From Campylobacter upsaliensis (lineage in GTDB: Bacteria; Campylobacterota; Campylobacteria; Campylobacterales; Campylobacteraceae), in assembly GCF_900637395.1 (NCBI RefSeq), contig NZ_LR134372.1, forward strand, positions 1,178,001-1,242,000: 64,000 bases of DNA, read 5' to 3'. The translations under genes and the position numbers were made by a program. How positions within the stretch are numbered: position 1 is the stretch's first letter; each line of letters opens with the position of its first letter. This document shows, in pieces, positions 17,435-29,074 of the stretch. The notes below the pieces were generated by a model. It did not search any database. It saw only the letters and a list, made by a program, of their open reading frames with translations, and had not been told where the DNA came from.

Positions 17435-18574
17435 TTACTCCTCATTTTTCTTCATAGAAGCGATTACTGCGTGTGCAGCTATGGCAACTCCTGTGAGCGT
17501 TAAAACGCCTATGCCTATTTTATCCGACACATTATCTGCCCCAAGTCCCAAAACAGGGTCAAATTGACGACTTGCCAAAGGCTCTTCAAAAGGTCCCATA
17601 GTATCCCAGAAATTTGGCTCCGAGCAACCTATACAGCCGTGTCCTGCTTGAATAGGCCAAGAAGTATGCTGATTAAACCTTTCTCTAGAACAATTATTAA
17701 AAGTATAAGGACCCTTACAGCCCACTTTATAAAGGCAATAGCCCTGCTTTGCACCCTCATCACCAAAGCTATGGACAAATTCACCCGCATCAAAACGCCC
17801 TCTTCTTTCACACAAATCGTGAATTCTCAAGCCATAAGCCCATTTAGGTCTATTATACACATCAAGACTAGGAAGCTCTTTAAAAAGAAGAAGTTGAAGG
17901 ACATTACCCACGATATTTTTTTCGCTAGGAGGACAGCCCGGAACATTGATAATAGTTTTATTTGTTACCTTGCTTAAGGGCTGAGAATTGCTTGGATTAG
18001 GGCGCGCTGCTTGAATTCCTCCAAAGCTAGAACAAGTGCCAATAGCCAAAATCGCATAAGCATTTTCACAGGCTAATTTTGAAATTTCATAACCAGTTTT
18101 TCCGTGAGGTCCTATGGTAAGATAGCTTTCTGTATCGCCCATAGGGATACCACCTTCGACCATTAGGACATACTTACCCTTATGTTTTTCAATAGCATTT
18201 TCTAAATTTTCTTCCGCTTGCCAGCCTGAAGCTGCCATTACCGTTTCGTGATATTCTAAAGAAATATAATCAAATATAAGACTATCAATAGTCGGCGTAT
18301 CGCTTCTTAATAAGCTTTCGCTACACCCAGTGCATTCAGCCATATGAAGCCACACAACAGGAAGCCTATCGGCTAATTCCACTGCCCTTGCTACCATAGG
18401 TGCAAAACTTGCAGGAAGTGCCAAAAAAGCCGTCATAGCCCCAGCCCATTTCATAAAATCTCTTCTTGAAAAACCCGCCTTTTCTAAAGCCTTAGGGATA
18501 GAGCCATTGGACTTTAAAGAAGGAAGCTTTTCAAGTGTCGCTAAGCGTTCTTTGATTTGCTCTAGATCAACCAT
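17435..18574 (-). CDS. hydA: NiFe uptake hydrogenase small subunit, Tat-exported
   Basis: A 379-residue iron-sulfur subunit. A twin-arginine signal (FSRRDFMKW) lies at about residues 36-44, after an unusually long N-terminal region, and is followed by a hydrophobic stretch ending at PMVARA. Cluster cysteines are seen in AECTGCSESLL, GTCSSFGGI, NVPGCPPSE and the distal HGCIGCSEPNFWD segment. A C-terminal helix (GIGVLTLTGVAIAAHAV) anchors it to the membrane. The ATG at 18574 was preferred to the GTG one codon before it because of spacing from AAGGA. First gene of hydABCD; the 100-base AT-rich region upstream should contain the promoter, but no clear box was picked. Confidence 0.95.
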   Translation of the reverse strand: MVDLEQIKERLATLEKLPSLKSNGSIPKALEKAGFSRRDFMKWAGAMTAFLALPASFAPMVARAVELADRLPVVWLHMAECTGCSESLLRSDTPTIDSLIFDYISLEYHETVMAASGWQAEENLENAIEKHKGKYVLMVEGGIPMGDTESYLTIGPHGKTGYEISKLACENAYAILAIGTCSSFGGIQAARPNPSNSQPLSKVTNKTIINVPGCPPSEKNIVGNVLQLLLFKELPSLDVYNRPKWAYGLRIHDLCERRGRFDAGEFVHSFGDEGAKQGYCLYKVGCKGPYTFNNCSRERFNQHTSWPIQAGHGCIGCSEPNFWDTMGPFEEPLASRQFDPVLGLGADNVSDKIGIGVLTLTGVAIAAHAVIASMKKNEE

Positions 18575-18678
18575 CACTTTTCCTTTTTAAATTTTTATTC
18601 TTTAAAATAATAAAATAAAGCTTTTTAAACTTAAATTAAAAATTTAACAATCTTAAAAAAAATATTTAGAAATTAAGG

Positions 18679-20520
18679 TTATCCCAGCAAACCTTTTTTG
18701 AGTTTTCTTATTAGAAATCTAGCGGGGTGAATATGAGGGATAAAGTCCGCATAAAAGCCCAATGGCTCATCATTTATCAAGGCACAAAGATAACGAGCAC
18801 AAAGCACACTTGAGCTAAAAGCTCTTGAACCTTGAGCAAGACTAAGATAAAGATTGGGGATATTTTGCGGAGAAATTTGAGGCTTATTTTTATGCCATAA
18901 TAAGGCTTTATAATTTTGTTTATAAAATTCCTCATCATAAGCCGCACCCGCTATGCAAAATCTATCACTAGAATAAGAGCGAAATCCCACCCTAGAGCCT
19001 AAAATTTCAATCTCCTTATCGCCTTTTAAAAATTCCTTAATCTTTTCTAAATTTTCTTCATCATCTTTTCTTTGACCTTTTGGATTTGTATTAAGTCTGT
19101 CATAAGTTGCACCAATAACTTGTAAATTAGACTTTGGAGGACAAATATAAGCCTTAGATGAGAGAGGAAATTCCGTCTTAAAAAAGGGCTTTAGGTGCGT
19201 TAGCTGTCCTCTTACTCGGCTCAAAAGCATAGCTTCATAATGCAAAAAATCCTTAGCATCTGCTCCTAAAGCATAGATTAAAATCCCAAATTTACATCTT
19301 TTAGAAGCGTTTTTAAAGATAAGATTAAAGGTTTCATTTTCACGCTCATAATGACTAAAATGATGATTAAAATAAATCTTTACTCCAGCTTTTTCAAAGA
19401 GGCTTGATAGAATTTCTTTAGGATAAATATGCCCTCCATAATCCAAAAAAGCCTTATTTTGTGCAATTTGAAAATAGGCATTGTCTTTTTGCGTAAAAAA
19501 TCTTTGCTGCATTTGCAAAGTATAAGCAAATTCATAAACTCCCTTTAATTTTAAGTCTAAAATTTGTCTATAAAAGCGACTCGCCTCCACAAAGGCATTT
19601 AAAGAAAAATTTCCTAAAGCACTTTGAGGATTTAAAATCAAAGAGCTTAAAATCCCGCTTTCATTAGAGCTAGCACCCTCATAAAGTGTGGCGTTTTTTT
19701 CAAAAATTTCGACCTCAAAACCCCTAAGACTAAGCTCATAAGCCAAAAGTGCGCCGCTGATACCAGCGCCTATAATGGCGACTTTTTTATTTTCAAATTT
19801 GGCAGAAACTTTTTGAAAATAAGCCTCCTTGTTTGTCATTTGCTTCTTATGTTTTAAAAAAGCCCTTACCATCTCTCTTTTTCTAAAACCCTTCACTTTT
19901 GCGACATCAAAACCACAATGTTTAAGATTTTTCTGTAAAAAAGAAGATGATGAAAAACTCAAAATTGTCGCATTAAGCTTAGATAATCTTGCGATTTCAA
20001 AAAGGGTATTTTCATCAAACATAAGAGAATTTTTACTGGGAGAAAAGCCGTCTAAATACCAAATATTTGCCTCAAATTCCAAACGCTTCAAAACACTTAT
20101 ATCATCAAAAACAAGGTCTAAAAAGCAGTCTTTAAAATAAAAACGATAAATCCCCTTAGCACATTTAGGATAAAAAAGTAAAAATTGCTCCAAAAGATCT
20201 TTAATTTCTTCGTAAATTCCAAGTCTTTTATAAGCCTCACGCAAAAAGCTAGGCTCTAAATAAAAACCCTCTACGCTCACATAAAAAAGCCTTTTAGGTC
20301 GCTTTTTAGTCTTTAAAAAATTTTGTAAAGTTAAAAAGAAATTAAGCCCTATGCCAAAGCCCGTTTCAGCGATGATAAAGCTTTCGCACTCTTCCCACTC
20401 AAATGCCTCCGTATAAACAAAGCGACTTTCTTCTACGCCTTCTTGCGAATTAAAATAAAAATCTTCAAAATCTAAAGAATAAGGCGTATTATCCTTAAAA
20501 ATAACTCTAGCTTTTTTCAT
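18679..20520 (-). CDS. mnmC: Bifunctional tRNA 5-methylaminomethyl-2-thiouridine enzyme MnmC
   Basis: A 613-residue two-domain enzyme of wobble-uridine modification. The N-terminal 230 residues are the methyltransferase, with [10 protein letters not shown] as SAM site and [10 protein letters not shown] following it. From about residue 245 comes the FAD oxidoreductase, opening with [18 protein letters not shown]. The oxidase removes the carboxymethyl group made by MnmEG and the methylase completes the group. It overlaps the amidase gene by 4 bases. Corresponds to Cj1268c; mnmG and mnmH, acting on the same base, are also in this window. Confidence 0.92.
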   Translation of the reverse strand: MKKARVIFKDNTPYSLDFEDFYFNSQEGVEESRFVYTEAFEWEECESFIIAETGFGIGLNFFLTLQNFLKTKKRPKRLFYVSVEGFYLEPSFLREAYKRLGIYEEIKDLLEQFLLFYPKCAKGIYRFYFKDCFLDLVFDDISVLKRLEFEANIWYLDGFSPSKNSLMFDENTLFEIARLSKLNATILSFSSSSFLQKNLKHCGFDVAKVKGFRKREMVRAFLKHKKQMTNKEAYFQKVSAKFENKKVAIIGAGISGALLAYELSLRGFEVEIFEKNATLYEGASSNESGILSSLILNPQSALGNFSLNAFVEASRFYRQILDLKLKGVYEFAYTLQMQQRFFTQKDNAYFQIAQNKAFLDYGGHIYPKEILSSLFEKAGVKIYFNHHFSHYERENETFNLIFKNASKRCKFGILIYALGADAKDFLHYEAMLLSRVRGQLTHLKPFFKTEFPLSSKAYICPPKSNLQVIGATYDRLNTNPKGQRKDDEENLEKIKEFLKGDKEIEILGSRVGFRSYSSDRFCIAGAAYDEEFYKQNYKALLWHKNKPQISPQNIPNLYLSLAQGSRAFSSSVLCARYLCALINDEPLGFYADFIPHIHPARFLIRKLKKGLLG

Positions 20521-22400
20521 CGATTATGATAAAAATAATTTTCCACCCCATCAGCAATGCCCTTGGCTAATAAATCTTGAAAGTTTTTATTTGCAATTCT
20601 CTCGCCCTCGCTAGGATGTGTGATGTAGCCAATTTCAAGTAAAATAGCTGGCATTGAAGCACCAACTAAGACCCAAAAAGGCGCTTCTCTTACCCCACCA
20701 TCAACCACCTTATAGCGCGTCCTAGTCTTAGCCAAAACGCCTTTTTGTATATCAATGGCAAGTTTGTTAGAAGCGACAATTTTTTCTCTATTTAAGAAAT
20801 TTAAAATGCTTTGCTTGGAAAAATAATTCATCTCTTCAAAGTCGCCTTGATTCTCTTTTTCAGCGGCTTTTTTACTACGCTCACTTCTTGCTGGACTTAA
20901 AAAGAAGGTTTCTAAGCCTTCAGAGCTTTTGGCTCTAGAGGTGTTAGGAGCAGCATTAGCGTGTATGGATAAAAATAAATCAGCCTTTCTATCATTAGCG
21001 ATTTTAGTTCTATCTCTAAGATTGATAAATTTATCCGTCGTTCTTGTATAATAAACCTTAAAGCCCCTTTTTTTAAGCTCATTGCCTATCTTTAGCGTTG
21101 TGCTTAAAACAATATCCTTTTCTTTTAAACGCTTATTTTTACTTAAAGCTCCACTATCCTTACCGCCGTGTCCTGCATCTAGGACTATGATTTTACCTGC
21201 CTTATAATTTTTATTAAGCGTATTCTTACTAGGGCTTATTTTGACTGGACTAAAGCTTTGATTTTTAGGCTCATTAAAAGCCAAAACTAAGCTTTTATCA
21301 TCAATATCCTTATAAAGCCCAAATTCTTTCGCGGAGCTTAAGACCACACGAACGACCTTTGGATTATACTGGGTTACAGTAATGGCGTTTTTACCATAAG
21401 TATAGCTTTTTCTATCCCCTCCTAAAACGCCCTTAAAGCTGACGATTTGCCTATAAAATTTAGAATCTTTTGTGTTGGAAATTTCAAAATCTTCCTCATC
21501 AAGCTCCTCATCAAATTTCAAAACAACCCCATTTTCATTCTTATCCACATCAACGATATAAAGAGATTTTTTTTCACTTTTTTGAATTTTTAAATTGTTT
21601 TCTTGCTTCTCAGGCTTTTTTTCGACCTTTTGCGTTTTGATGCTTTGATTTTCCTTCGGGACATCTTTTAACTCAGTCATCAAAATGCTTACTTTTTTTT
21701 CTTCCTTTTTCAAATTTAAACTTATTTTCTCCTTAGCTCTAAGGACTATACGAACGACTTTTGGATTATATTGAGAAAGAATAATATTATAATTTTTAAA
21801 TTGAAATTCCTTCCTGCCCCCCTCCAAGATCGCTTCAAAATCGATAATATGGCGGTAATTCCCCTTTTCATCTAAAACAAAGTCTTTAAATTCACTCAAA
21901 TTTGCACTTAAATTAAGCTCCACTCCATTTGCTAACTTTTTGGAATTTAAGATATAAATTTTTTCCTCTTTTTTTGTCGTATCACTTTTCTTTAATTCTT
22001 CTTTTTTTACGACTTCTTTTTTGGAATTTTCCTTCACATTTTCAAATGCAGGTTTTTCCGTAGGCTTTTTATTCTCAAGTTTCACATCTTTGATAACGAC
22101 TCTTCTTAAAGATTCAATATTTGCTTTTTTTATGCCACTTTCTTCAAGCTCCTTAGCATAAGATGTATCATCAAGCTTTAATGTATTGGAGCTAATGATA
22201 AGGCGTTTTAAAATTTCAACCTTTGTTTTTTCATCGTCATTAATCACGCTTTGTATATAAAGGCTTTTAAGCTGCTGATGCAACTTTACCTGCAAGTCAT
22301 TTGTAGAGCCTATAAAATTTTTATCAAATTCTTCTATTTGCTTTTCAAAAGCCCCAAAACAAAAGCAAAATAATAAAAAAAGTGCGAGTAAGCTTCGCAT
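20517..22400 (-). CDS. amiA: N-acetylmuramoyl-L-alanine amidase with two AMIN-like domains
   Basis: A 627-residue exported enzyme that cuts the amide between muramic acid and the peptide stem, releasing daughter cells. A signal peptide is at residues 1-17. Two related AMIN-like repeats follow (about 150-250 and 285-375), each with a QYNPKVVR segment; Lys/Glu-rich linkers join them. The Amidase_3 domain fills the last 230 residues, with zinc ligands in [11 protein letters not shown], the glutamate of [15 protein letters not shown], and the catalytic [11 protein letters not shown]. It overlaps mnmC by 4 bases. An EnvC-like gene and ftsEX lie 6 kb upstream in the same strand run. Confidence 0.93.
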   Translation of the reverse strand: MRSLLALFLLFCFCFGAFEKQIEEFDKNFIGSTNDLQVKLHQQLKSLYIQSVINDDEKTKVEILKRLIISSNTLKLDDTSYAKELEESGIKKANIESLRRVVIKDVKLENKKPTEKPAFENVKENSKKEVVKKEELKKSDTTKKEEKIYILNSKKLANGVELNLSANLSEFKDFVLDEKGNYRHIIDFEAILEGGRKEFQFKNYNIILSQYNPKVVRIVLRAKEKISLNLKKEEKKVSILMTELKDVPKENQSIKTQKVEKKPEKQENNLKIQKSEKKSLYIVDVDKNENGVVLKFDEELDEEDFEISNTKDSKFYRQIVSFKGVLGGDRKSYTYGKNAITVTQYNPKVVRVVLSSAKEFGLYKDIDDKSLVLAFNEPKNQSFSPVKISPSKNTLNKNYKAGKIIVLDAGHGGKDSGALSKNKRLKEKDIVLSTTLKIGNELKKRGFKVYYTRTTDKFINLRDRTKIANDRKADLFLSIHANAAPNTSRAKSSEGLETFFLSPARSERSKKAAEKENQGDFEEMNYFSKQSILNFLNREKIVASNKLAIDIQKGVLAKTRTRYKVVDGGVREAPFWVLVGASMPAILLEIGYITHPSEGERIANKNFQDLLAKGIADGVENYFYHNR

Positions 22401-23491
22401 TATTCGCCATTTACAAGTTTGTCAATAAGCTCTTTAACGCTAATGAGCTTATCTAGTCTATAACCATTTGCCCCCGTGAAAAATAGTCCCGTATCTTTCT
22501 TACCAGACCAAGCATCAAAAAGCCTATCTGCGATACAATAGCCCACCTTAGTCGCCTCCTTACCTCTACCACAAGGGCTGACACAATTGCTAATACAATT
22601 AATTTTTGGACCCATTTTTTTAGCGACTAAATCAAGCAAATTTGTCTGCACACCTCTTGCAGGGTATCCTACGGGCGATTTTATAAGCTTGATGTCTTCC
22701 TCCTTGGAGGCTAATAAAACTTCTTTAAAATTATCACTTGCATCACATTCAAAAGTGCCGATAAACCTTGTCCCCATTTGCACTCCGCTAGCACCCAAAC
22801 TTAACATTTTTTCAATATCATTTTTATCCCACACGCCCCCCGCTGCTATAATAGGAAAAGAACCCCAATTTTTCGCCTCTTCAACAACAGGGGCAATTAA
22901 ATTTTCTAAAGCAAAATTTGGATCTAAACATTGCTCATAAGTAAAGCCTTGATGTCCGCCACTTTTCGGACCTTCTAAAACCACAGCATCGGGCAAACGA
23001 TTATAACGCCCCTGCCATCTTTTACAAATAATCTTTAAAGCCTTAACCGAAGAGATAATCGGCACTAAAGCCACATCGGGAAAATCCGCCGTAAATTCAG
23101 GTAAATTTGTGGGCAAACCAGCTCCAGAAACGATGACATTAAAGCCCACTTCACAAGCATCGTGAGCAATCCTAGCATAGTCATTACTCGCACAAAGTAT
23201 ATTGCAACCCAAAGGTGCGTCCCCACAAACCTTTCTAGCATTTGTAATTAAGGCTTTCAAACCCTCTTTAGAATAAAAATTTTCACTCCCATAAGGTTTA
23301 GCATTTAATTCTTTGCTAATGTGCGTTCTTTCTTCATAATAGCCCGTTCCCACAGAAGAGATAATGCCAAGCCCTCCATTTAAGGACACTGCCGAAGCAA
23401 GTTTATCCCAACTAATGCCAAGCCCCATTCCTCCTTGAAAAATGGGATATTTAATCGTATGTTTTCCTATTTTAAGGGGTTTAAAACTCAT
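22400..23491 (-). CDS. FMN-dependent nitronate monooxygenase-family protein (Cj1270c-like)
   Basis: A 363-residue TIM-barrel flavoprotein of the 2-nitropropane dioxygenase group. FMN-binding motifs PIFQGGMGLGIS, GPKSGGHQG, AAGGVWD and GVQMGTRF are clear. Near residues 300-325 it has four close cysteines (INCISNCVSPCGRG and VGYC), which are unusual for the core fold and could bind metal. The family includes nitronate oxidases and FabK-type enoyl reductases; the true substrate is unknown. It touches amiA (one shared base) and overlaps tyrS by 4. Confidence 0.85.
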   Translation of the reverse strand: MSFKPLKIGKHTIKYPIFQGGMGLGISWDKLASAVSLNGGLGIISSVGTGYYEERTHISKELNAKPYGSENFYSKEGLKALITNARKVCGDAPLGCNILCASNDYARIAHDACEVGFNVIVSGAGLPTNLPEFTADFPDVALVPIISSVKALKIICKRWQGRYNRLPDAVVLEGPKSGGHQGFTYEQCLDPNFALENLIAPVVEEAKNWGSFPIIAAGGVWDKNDIEKMLSLGASGVQMGTRFIGTFECDASDNFKEVLLASKEEDIKLIKSPVGYPARGVQTNLLDLVAKKMGPKINCISNCVSPCGRGKEATKVGYCIADRLFDAWSGKKDTGLFFTGANGYRLDKLISVKELIDKLVNGE

Positions 23492-24696
23492 TTTTTAACC
23501 TTTAATCTAGCAAATTTTCTTTTTCCTATTTGTAAAATATACTCACCCAATTCTAGTTGCATTTGCTCGTCCTTGATTTTTTGAGAATTAACGCTTACGC
23601 TATTTGCCACTATGGCTCTTCTCGCTGCTGAAGTGGAATTTTCCAAACCACATTCAACCAAAGCCTTAGCCAGCCACACACTACCACCACTTAGCTCAAA
23701 TTCGGCTATCTCACTTGGCAGGGCATTTGCACTATGCACTCTATCAAATTCAGCCTTTGCTTCATTTGCAAGCTCTTTAGAGTGAAATCTCTCCACAAGC
23801 TCTAAAGCTAAATTTTCCTTGACAATTTTAGGATGCAAAGAGCCATTTTGAATATTTTCTTTAATCATTTCAATTTCTTTTAAACTTTTTTTGCTTAATA
23901 ATTCATAATATCTAAACATAAGCTCATCGCTAATGCTTAAAATTTTAGCATAAATATCCTTAGCATTTTCGGTTACACCGATGTAATTATTGAGGCTCTT
24001 ACTCATTTTATTAACCCCATCAAGTCCCTCCAAAAGAGGCATCATAATGATGGCTTGTTCTTTTTTTACATCATAAATTCTTTGTAAGGTTCTACCCATT
24101 AAAAGATTAAATTTTTGATCCGTTCCACCCATTTCTATATCACTTTTTAAAGCTACACTATCATAACCTTGCAACAAGGGATATAAAAACTCACAAATGC
24201 TAATCGAGCTTTGCTCCCTAAAACGCTTCGTAAAGTCCTCTCTTTCAAGCATTCTAGCCACGCTAAAAGTCGAAGTTAGCTCCACAATCCCAGCCGCACC
24301 AAGTTCATTGAGCCATTTAGAATTAAAAACAATGTCTGTTTTGTTTTTATCTAAAATTTTAAAAACTTGACTTTCATAAGTTTTGGCGTTTTTTAACACT
24401 TCCTCTTGACTCAATTTTTTACGCGTAGCGTTTTTACCGCTTGGGTCGCCTATTTGCCCCGTAAAATCACCGATTAAAAACTGCACCCTTGCGCCGTGCT
24501 TTTGCAAAAAAGCCATTTTGCTTAAAACCACGCTATGTCCCAAATGCAAATCAGGAGCTGTTGGGTCAAACCCCGCCTTAACATAAAAATTCTCACCCTT
24601 TTCGTAATAATTTTTAATCAAATCTTCAATTCTAGCTTCATCAATAATCTCCGCACAGCCTCTTTTCACTTCTGCTAAAATTTCTTTTATATCCAT
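23488..24696 (-). CDS. tyrS: Tyrosyl-tRNA synthetase
   Basis: A 402-residue class I synthetase. The HIGH motif is DLHLGHSV (about residue 50), KMSKS is exact in NKMSKSLNN near residue 230, and an S4-type RNA-binding domain closes the protein (last 60 residues). Tyrosine-site residues appear in FLYPLLQGYDS. Located 12 bases after spoT on the minus strand and overlapping the flavoprotein gene by 4 bases. Confidence 0.95.
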   Translation of the reverse strand: MDIKEILAEVKRGCAEIIDEARIEDLIKNYYEKGENFYVKAGFDPTAPDLHLGHSVVLSKMAFLQKHGARVQFLIGDFTGQIGDPSGKNATRKKLSQEEVLKNAKTYESQVFKILDKNKTDIVFNSKWLNELGAAGIVELTSTFSVARMLEREDFTKRFREQSSISICEFLYPLLQGYDSVALKSDIEMGGTDQKFNLLMGRTLQRIYDVKKEQAIIMMPLLEGLDGVNKMSKSLNNYIGVTENAKDIYAKILSISDELMFRYYELLSKKSLKEIEMIKENIQNGSLHPKIVKENLALELVERFHSKELANEAKAEFDRVHSANALPSEIAEFELSGGSVWLAKALVECGLENSTSAARRAIVANSVSVNSQKIKDEQMQLELGEYILQIGKRKFARLKVKK

Positions 24697-24708
24697 AAAA
24701 ACCTTTCT

Positions 24709-26901
24709 TTAACCCTCTTTATACGCATCATCAAGCGAAGTAAAATCTAAAAGCTTACAATTATCCTTCAACCTGTCTTTGACTCGATCCGGATTGATAT
24801 TATCAGGAATTTCTATAAGCATTTCAAAATAATCTACCGAAGAATTTAAATTGCTTGATAAATTAATTGTTAATAAATTTATCTGCATTTTAGCAAGTAA
24901 AGATAAAAATTCAGCCAAAATTCCCTTTTTATTTTCCAAAGTAAGAAGCATTTTGTAAGATTTTGGCATATGAGAATCCCAAGCGATGAAAACCATATCT
25001 TTATTTTCCAACATCTTATCCGCCCTATCGCAAAGCTTATGATGCACGACTACATTACCAGCCTCCACAAAAGCCATAACCTCATCGCCCCTTTTTGGAT
25101 GGCAGCAAATGTCAAATTCTACACTCGCAATTTTATGATTAGAATAAAATAAAAAATTCCCTATTTTTTGCTCTTTAATTTCATATTTATCAAACCAATA
25201 CGATTTTTTACCATATTTTTTCAGCCCATTCACAGCATCCTTAAAATAAATGCTATCCTTAGCAACTTTACGAATATGACGCATTAAATTTTCTTTTTCT
25301 ATCCAAGAAAGGATTTTTTCTTTTCTTTCATTAAAAACAAAACAAAGGATATTAATCGCACTAAGATAATGAATTTCTCGCATTTTTTGCTTACAAAATT
25401 CTCTAATGCTCGCTTTAGCCTTACCCGTTTTAACACTATCTATCCAAGAACAACGATAAAATTTATCATTACTTGTAACCACACGCACAATATCGCCATT
25501 TTTAAGCTCCGTTAAAAGTGAAACTTTAATACGATTAACATAAGCTGTCTTAGCGTGAAGCCCTACCTTAGTATGTACTTCATAGGCAAAATCAAGCACA
25601 GTAGCACCACGCGGCAGGGTAAAAATTTCTCCTTTAGGAGAATAAACAGCCACATCTTCAACATACAAGCTATCTTTAGCATACTCATAAAGCTCGATGG
25701 CATTATAATCTTCGGCGTTTTCTAAGTTATTTGCACTTTGCATAGAAATATCGCTAATCCAATCTAACTTCGGTGCGACCACACTGCCATCTTCTTTATA
25801 TTTCCAATGTGCAGCTACGCCAAATTCGGCGATTTTGTGCATATCAAAGGTGCGAATTTGTGCCTCAATGATATTTTTTGTGTCAAAAATAGTTGTATGT
25901 ATGGTCTGGTAGCCATTTTGCTTAGGCAAAGCAATATAATCTTTAAAACGCGAAACCAGAGGATTGAAATTTGTATGTAAAATTCCAAGTGCAAGATAGC
26001 AATCGCTCACTTTTTCCACTAAAATTCTTACCCCAAGTAAGTCAAGAACCTCTTCAATACCAACGCCTTTTCTTTGCATTTTAAGATAAATAGAATAGCT
26101 ATGCTTAATGCGTTTTTGAATTTCAAAAGTGCCTTGTCTAAAGCCATTGTTTAAAAATAAAAGCTCGATTTTAGAGATAAATTCATTAAGCCCAAGTTGC
26201 ATTTGCTGGTCGTTAGAATTGATGTAATTAAAAATTTGCTGATATTCTTCTGGCATTAAATAGCGAAAGCTCAAATCCTCCAAATAATTTTTAATGCTAG
26301 AAATTCCAAGCCTATGTGCTATGGGCGCATAAACGACTAGGGTCTCCTCACTAATGCGTTTTTGCTTATCCTCCCTTAAAGCATCAAGGGTGAGCATATT
26401 ATGCAGTCTATCGCAAAGCTTAACGATTAAAACGCCTATATCCTCGATACTTGCTAAAAGCATATTGCGAAAAGTAAGGGCGGATTTGGTGAGGGATTTT
26501 TTAGACTTAGAAGAAATAAGATTATCCTCTCTTATTTCTATGATTTTAGTTAGTCCTAAAACAAGCCTTAAAACCTCTGTGCCAAATTGCTCCCTTAACT
26601 CTTCCTCCGTGCAAACGGTATCTTCTATCACATCGTGAAGTAAGGCAGCTAAAATCGTAGCCCTATTTTCACTCAAAAAAGCGACCAAACTAGCCACTAA
26701 AATAGGATGCACAGCATAAGGCTCACCACTTTTTCTAAGTTGTCCTTCGTGATATTTAATGCAACACTCAACCGCTTTTTCTAAAATCGCATCTTTTTCA
26801 CAAACACTATATAAAAGTGCTTTAGCACCTTCTAAATCTTTGCAATTTTTTGTATTTTCGATTAATTCTTCAAGAAATAATTCCTCATCGAGTGCTTTCA
26901 A
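24709..26901 (-). CDS. spoT: Bifunctional (p)ppGpp synthetase/hydrolase
   Basis: A 730-residue Rel/SpoT enzyme that makes and degrades the stringent-response alarmone. Domains in order: HD hydrolase ([11 protein letters not shown] near residue 80, LCDRLHNM near 165), synthetase ([17 protein letters not shown] and [10 protein letters not shown]), TGS (about 400-460) and a C-terminal ACT domain with LEFLSLL-type pattern. The HD residues are intact, so hydrolysis is expected, and this is probably the only long RSH gene of the cell. The start overlaps the rpoZ end by 17 bases, which links omega and SpoT, as in enterobacteria. Confidence 0.95.
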   Translation of the reverse strand: MKALDEELFLEELIENTKNCKDLEGAKALLYSVCEKDAILEKAVECCIKYHEGQLRKSGEPYAVHPILVASLVAFLSENRATILAALLHDVIEDTVCTEEELREQFGTEVLRLVLGLTKIIEIREDNLISSKSKKSLTKSALTFRNMLLASIEDIGVLIVKLCDRLHNMLTLDALREDKQKRISEETLVVYAPIAHRLGISSIKNYLEDLSFRYLMPEEYQQIFNYINSNDQQMQLGLNEFISKIELLFLNNGFRQGTFEIQKRIKHSYSIYLKMQRKGVGIEEVLDLLGVRILVEKVSDCYLALGILHTNFNPLVSRFKDYIALPKQNGYQTIHTTIFDTKNIIEAQIRTFDMHKIAEFGVAAHWKYKEDGSVVAPKLDWISDISMQSANNLENAEDYNAIELYEYAKDSLYVEDVAVYSPKGEIFTLPRGATVLDFAYEVHTKVGLHAKTAYVNRIKVSLLTELKNGDIVRVVTSNDKFYRCSWIDSVKTGKAKASIREFCKQKMREIHYLSAINILCFVFNERKEKILSWIEKENLMRHIRKVAKDSIYFKDAVNGLKKYGKKSYWFDKYEIKEQKIGNFLFYSNHKIASVEFDICCHPKRGDEVMAFVEAGNVVVHHKLCDRADKMLENKDMVFIAWDSHMPKSYKMLLTLENKKGILAEFLSLLAKMQINLLTINLSSNLNSSVDYFEMLIEIPDNINPDRVKDRLKDNCKLLDFTSLDDAYKEG

Positions 26902-27106
26902 TGAAACCCTCTAAAGCAATTTTATCTTCCGCTATCTCAAAAAGTGCTATGTCGGCAAATTTGATTTTATTTTTATCAAGGCTGACTAGGGGAACTGCTC
27001 CATTTGCTAACTGCTCGGCTCTTTGTGCCACAACCAAGGCAAGGCGGTAGCGGTCGTTGCCCATTTTTTCTAAAGCTTTTGCTGTAACTTCTTCTATTCT
27101 TTGCAT
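26885..27106 (-). CDS. rpoZ: RNA polymerase omega subunit
   Basis: A 73-residue protein with the omega-type segment [17 protein letters not shown], which contacts the beta-prime subunit in RNA polymerase assembly. Length is usual for epsilon-proteobacteria. GAAGGAGAAAG-like ribosome sequence precedes the ATG. Between pyrH (16-base gap) and spoT (17-base overlap). Confidence 0.92.
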   Translation of the reverse strand: MQRIEEVTAKALEKMGNDRYRLALVVAQRAEQLANGAVPLVSLDKNKIKFADIALFEIAEDKIALEGFIESTR

Positions 27107-27122
27107 ACTTTCTCCTTCAAAT

Positions 27123-27848
<726 letters not shown>

Positions 27849-27861
27849 TTATTAATGGCTA

Positions 27862-27867
27862 ATTATA
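27862..27867 (-). promoter_or_regulatory. Candidate -10 box for the pyrH-rpoZ-spoT run
   Basis: TATAAT is read on the minus strand here, 22 bases before the pyrH ATG, with AAGGAG between. Campylobacter sigma70 promoters rely on the -10 box and periodic T-rich tracts, so a match in such AT-rich DNA is only suggestive. Confidence 0.4.
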
Positions 27868-27889
27868 ATGAATTTTGCTTTAAAACTAG

Positions 27890-29074
27890 CTAATTTAAGC
27901 TAATCAATTCCAAAGGATTAATATGAAAATTCTTTTGCGTTACCTCAAAAGTCAAATCATCTTTAATTCTACCCACAACAGCACCTTTTTTAACCCTCTT
28001 TCCCACTTTAATATTAGGAGCGATTTTATCCAAATGCGCATAAATGGTATGAATTCCATCATTATGCTCGATAATAACAACTCTTTGAAGCATAGTGGTA
28101 TTTTTTGCAAAAACAACCCTACCATCTAACACACTTTTAACGGTCGCATCGGCTTTTTTACTTCTTAAAACGACATTTTCATTAAAAATTTTAATATTAT
28201 AAATAGGATCAACATAATTACCAAATTTTTGCTTAATGGTAAAAGAGTCAAGTGGCGCTATGGTCTTTTTCCCCGTATATCGCTTCACGGAGCTTCCCTG
28301 ATAGCTTGAGCCGATTTGCCTTATTTTTTGATTATTATTAGCAAGCTTGCTGGTTTCTTCTTTTTGTTTTTTGACTTGCTCTTTTTTATCAATGATTTTA
28401 AGCTCATCTAGAGTCGCTCTTAATTCTTCTTGCTGTGCCTTTAAATTATCAAGTTTTTTTGCGTAAATTTGTCGGTCTGTTTTTTGCTGATTAATTTCTC
28501 TTATCTGTCTATTTTTAAGGCTTTGAAGTTCTTTTAATTGTTCATTATAATTTTTAAGATTAAGTCTAATTTGCTCAATTTGCTTTTGCTTATTTTCTAT
28601 TAATAAATTCACACCCTCATAGTCCTTAGAAAGCTTTGAAATTTCTTCGCTTAATACCTTATCCAAGCTTCCTAAAAGCTCAAAAGCCATAAAGCTTTCC
28701 TCTCCTTCAATATAACCCTCAGGTATAGGCAAATCATAAGCAAAATCTTTAGCCATTAAACTTATAAGTTTGCTTTCCATTAAAGATTTAATTCTCAAAA
28801 GTTCTTTATTTTGATTATTTAAAGTGCTAAGTTCTTTATTTTGAACCTTAATATTGGCTTCCAATTTGCTTGTTTGAGAAGAAAGGATGTTAATTTGCTC
28901 ACTTAAATTTTTAAGATTTTTCTCTCCACTTAAAATATCTTGTGCTAAATCTTCAAGCTTTTTACTAAGCTGTTGTTGTATGCGTTCATTTTCCTTTAAA
29001 TCTTTCGTTTTTTCAGCTATACCATTTGCAAAAAGCAGAAGAGAAAACAAAGAAAAAAGGAATAATTTCCTCAT
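27890..29074 (-). CDS. EnvC-like coiled-coil protein with degenerate LytM domain (Cj1275c-like)
   Basis: A 394-residue exported protein. A signal peptide is at residues 1-18, a long coiled coil covers about 22-240, and a LytM/M23 domain fills about 275-394. Active M23 enzymes have an HxxxD and an HxH zinc site. Here the first region reads DPIYNIKIFN and the last LTFEVTQ, so the ligand histidines are gone, although IYAHLDK remains. This is the pattern of EnvC-type activators, which switch on cell-separation amidases under control of FtsEX. It directly follows ftsX (4-base overlap), which fits that role. An active peptidase is unlikely. Confidence 0.8.
   Translation of the reverse strand: MRKLFLFSLFSLLLFANGIAEKTKDLKENERIQQQLSKKLEDLAQDILSGEKNLKNLSEQINILSSQTSKLEANIKVQNKELSTLNNQNKELLRIKSLMESKLISLMAKDFAYDLPIPEGYIEGEESFMAFELLGSLDKVLSEEISKLSKDYEGVNLLIENKQKQIEQIRLNLKNYNEQLKELQSLKNRQIREINQQKTDRQIYAKKLDNLKAQQEELRATLDELKIIDKKEQVKKQKEETSKLANNNQKIRQIGSSYQGSSVKRYTGKKTIAPLDSFTIKQKFGNYVDPIYNIKIFNENVVLRSKKADATVKSVLDGRVVFAKNTTMLQRVVIIEHNDGIHTIYAHLDKIAPNIKVGKRVKKGAVVGRIKDDLTFEVTQKNFHINPLELISLN

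Noticed and set aside
17564-17977. Plus-strand frame of 137 codons inside hydA
   Set aside because: Shadow of the hydrogenase small subunit gene; the opposite frame carries all cluster motifs.
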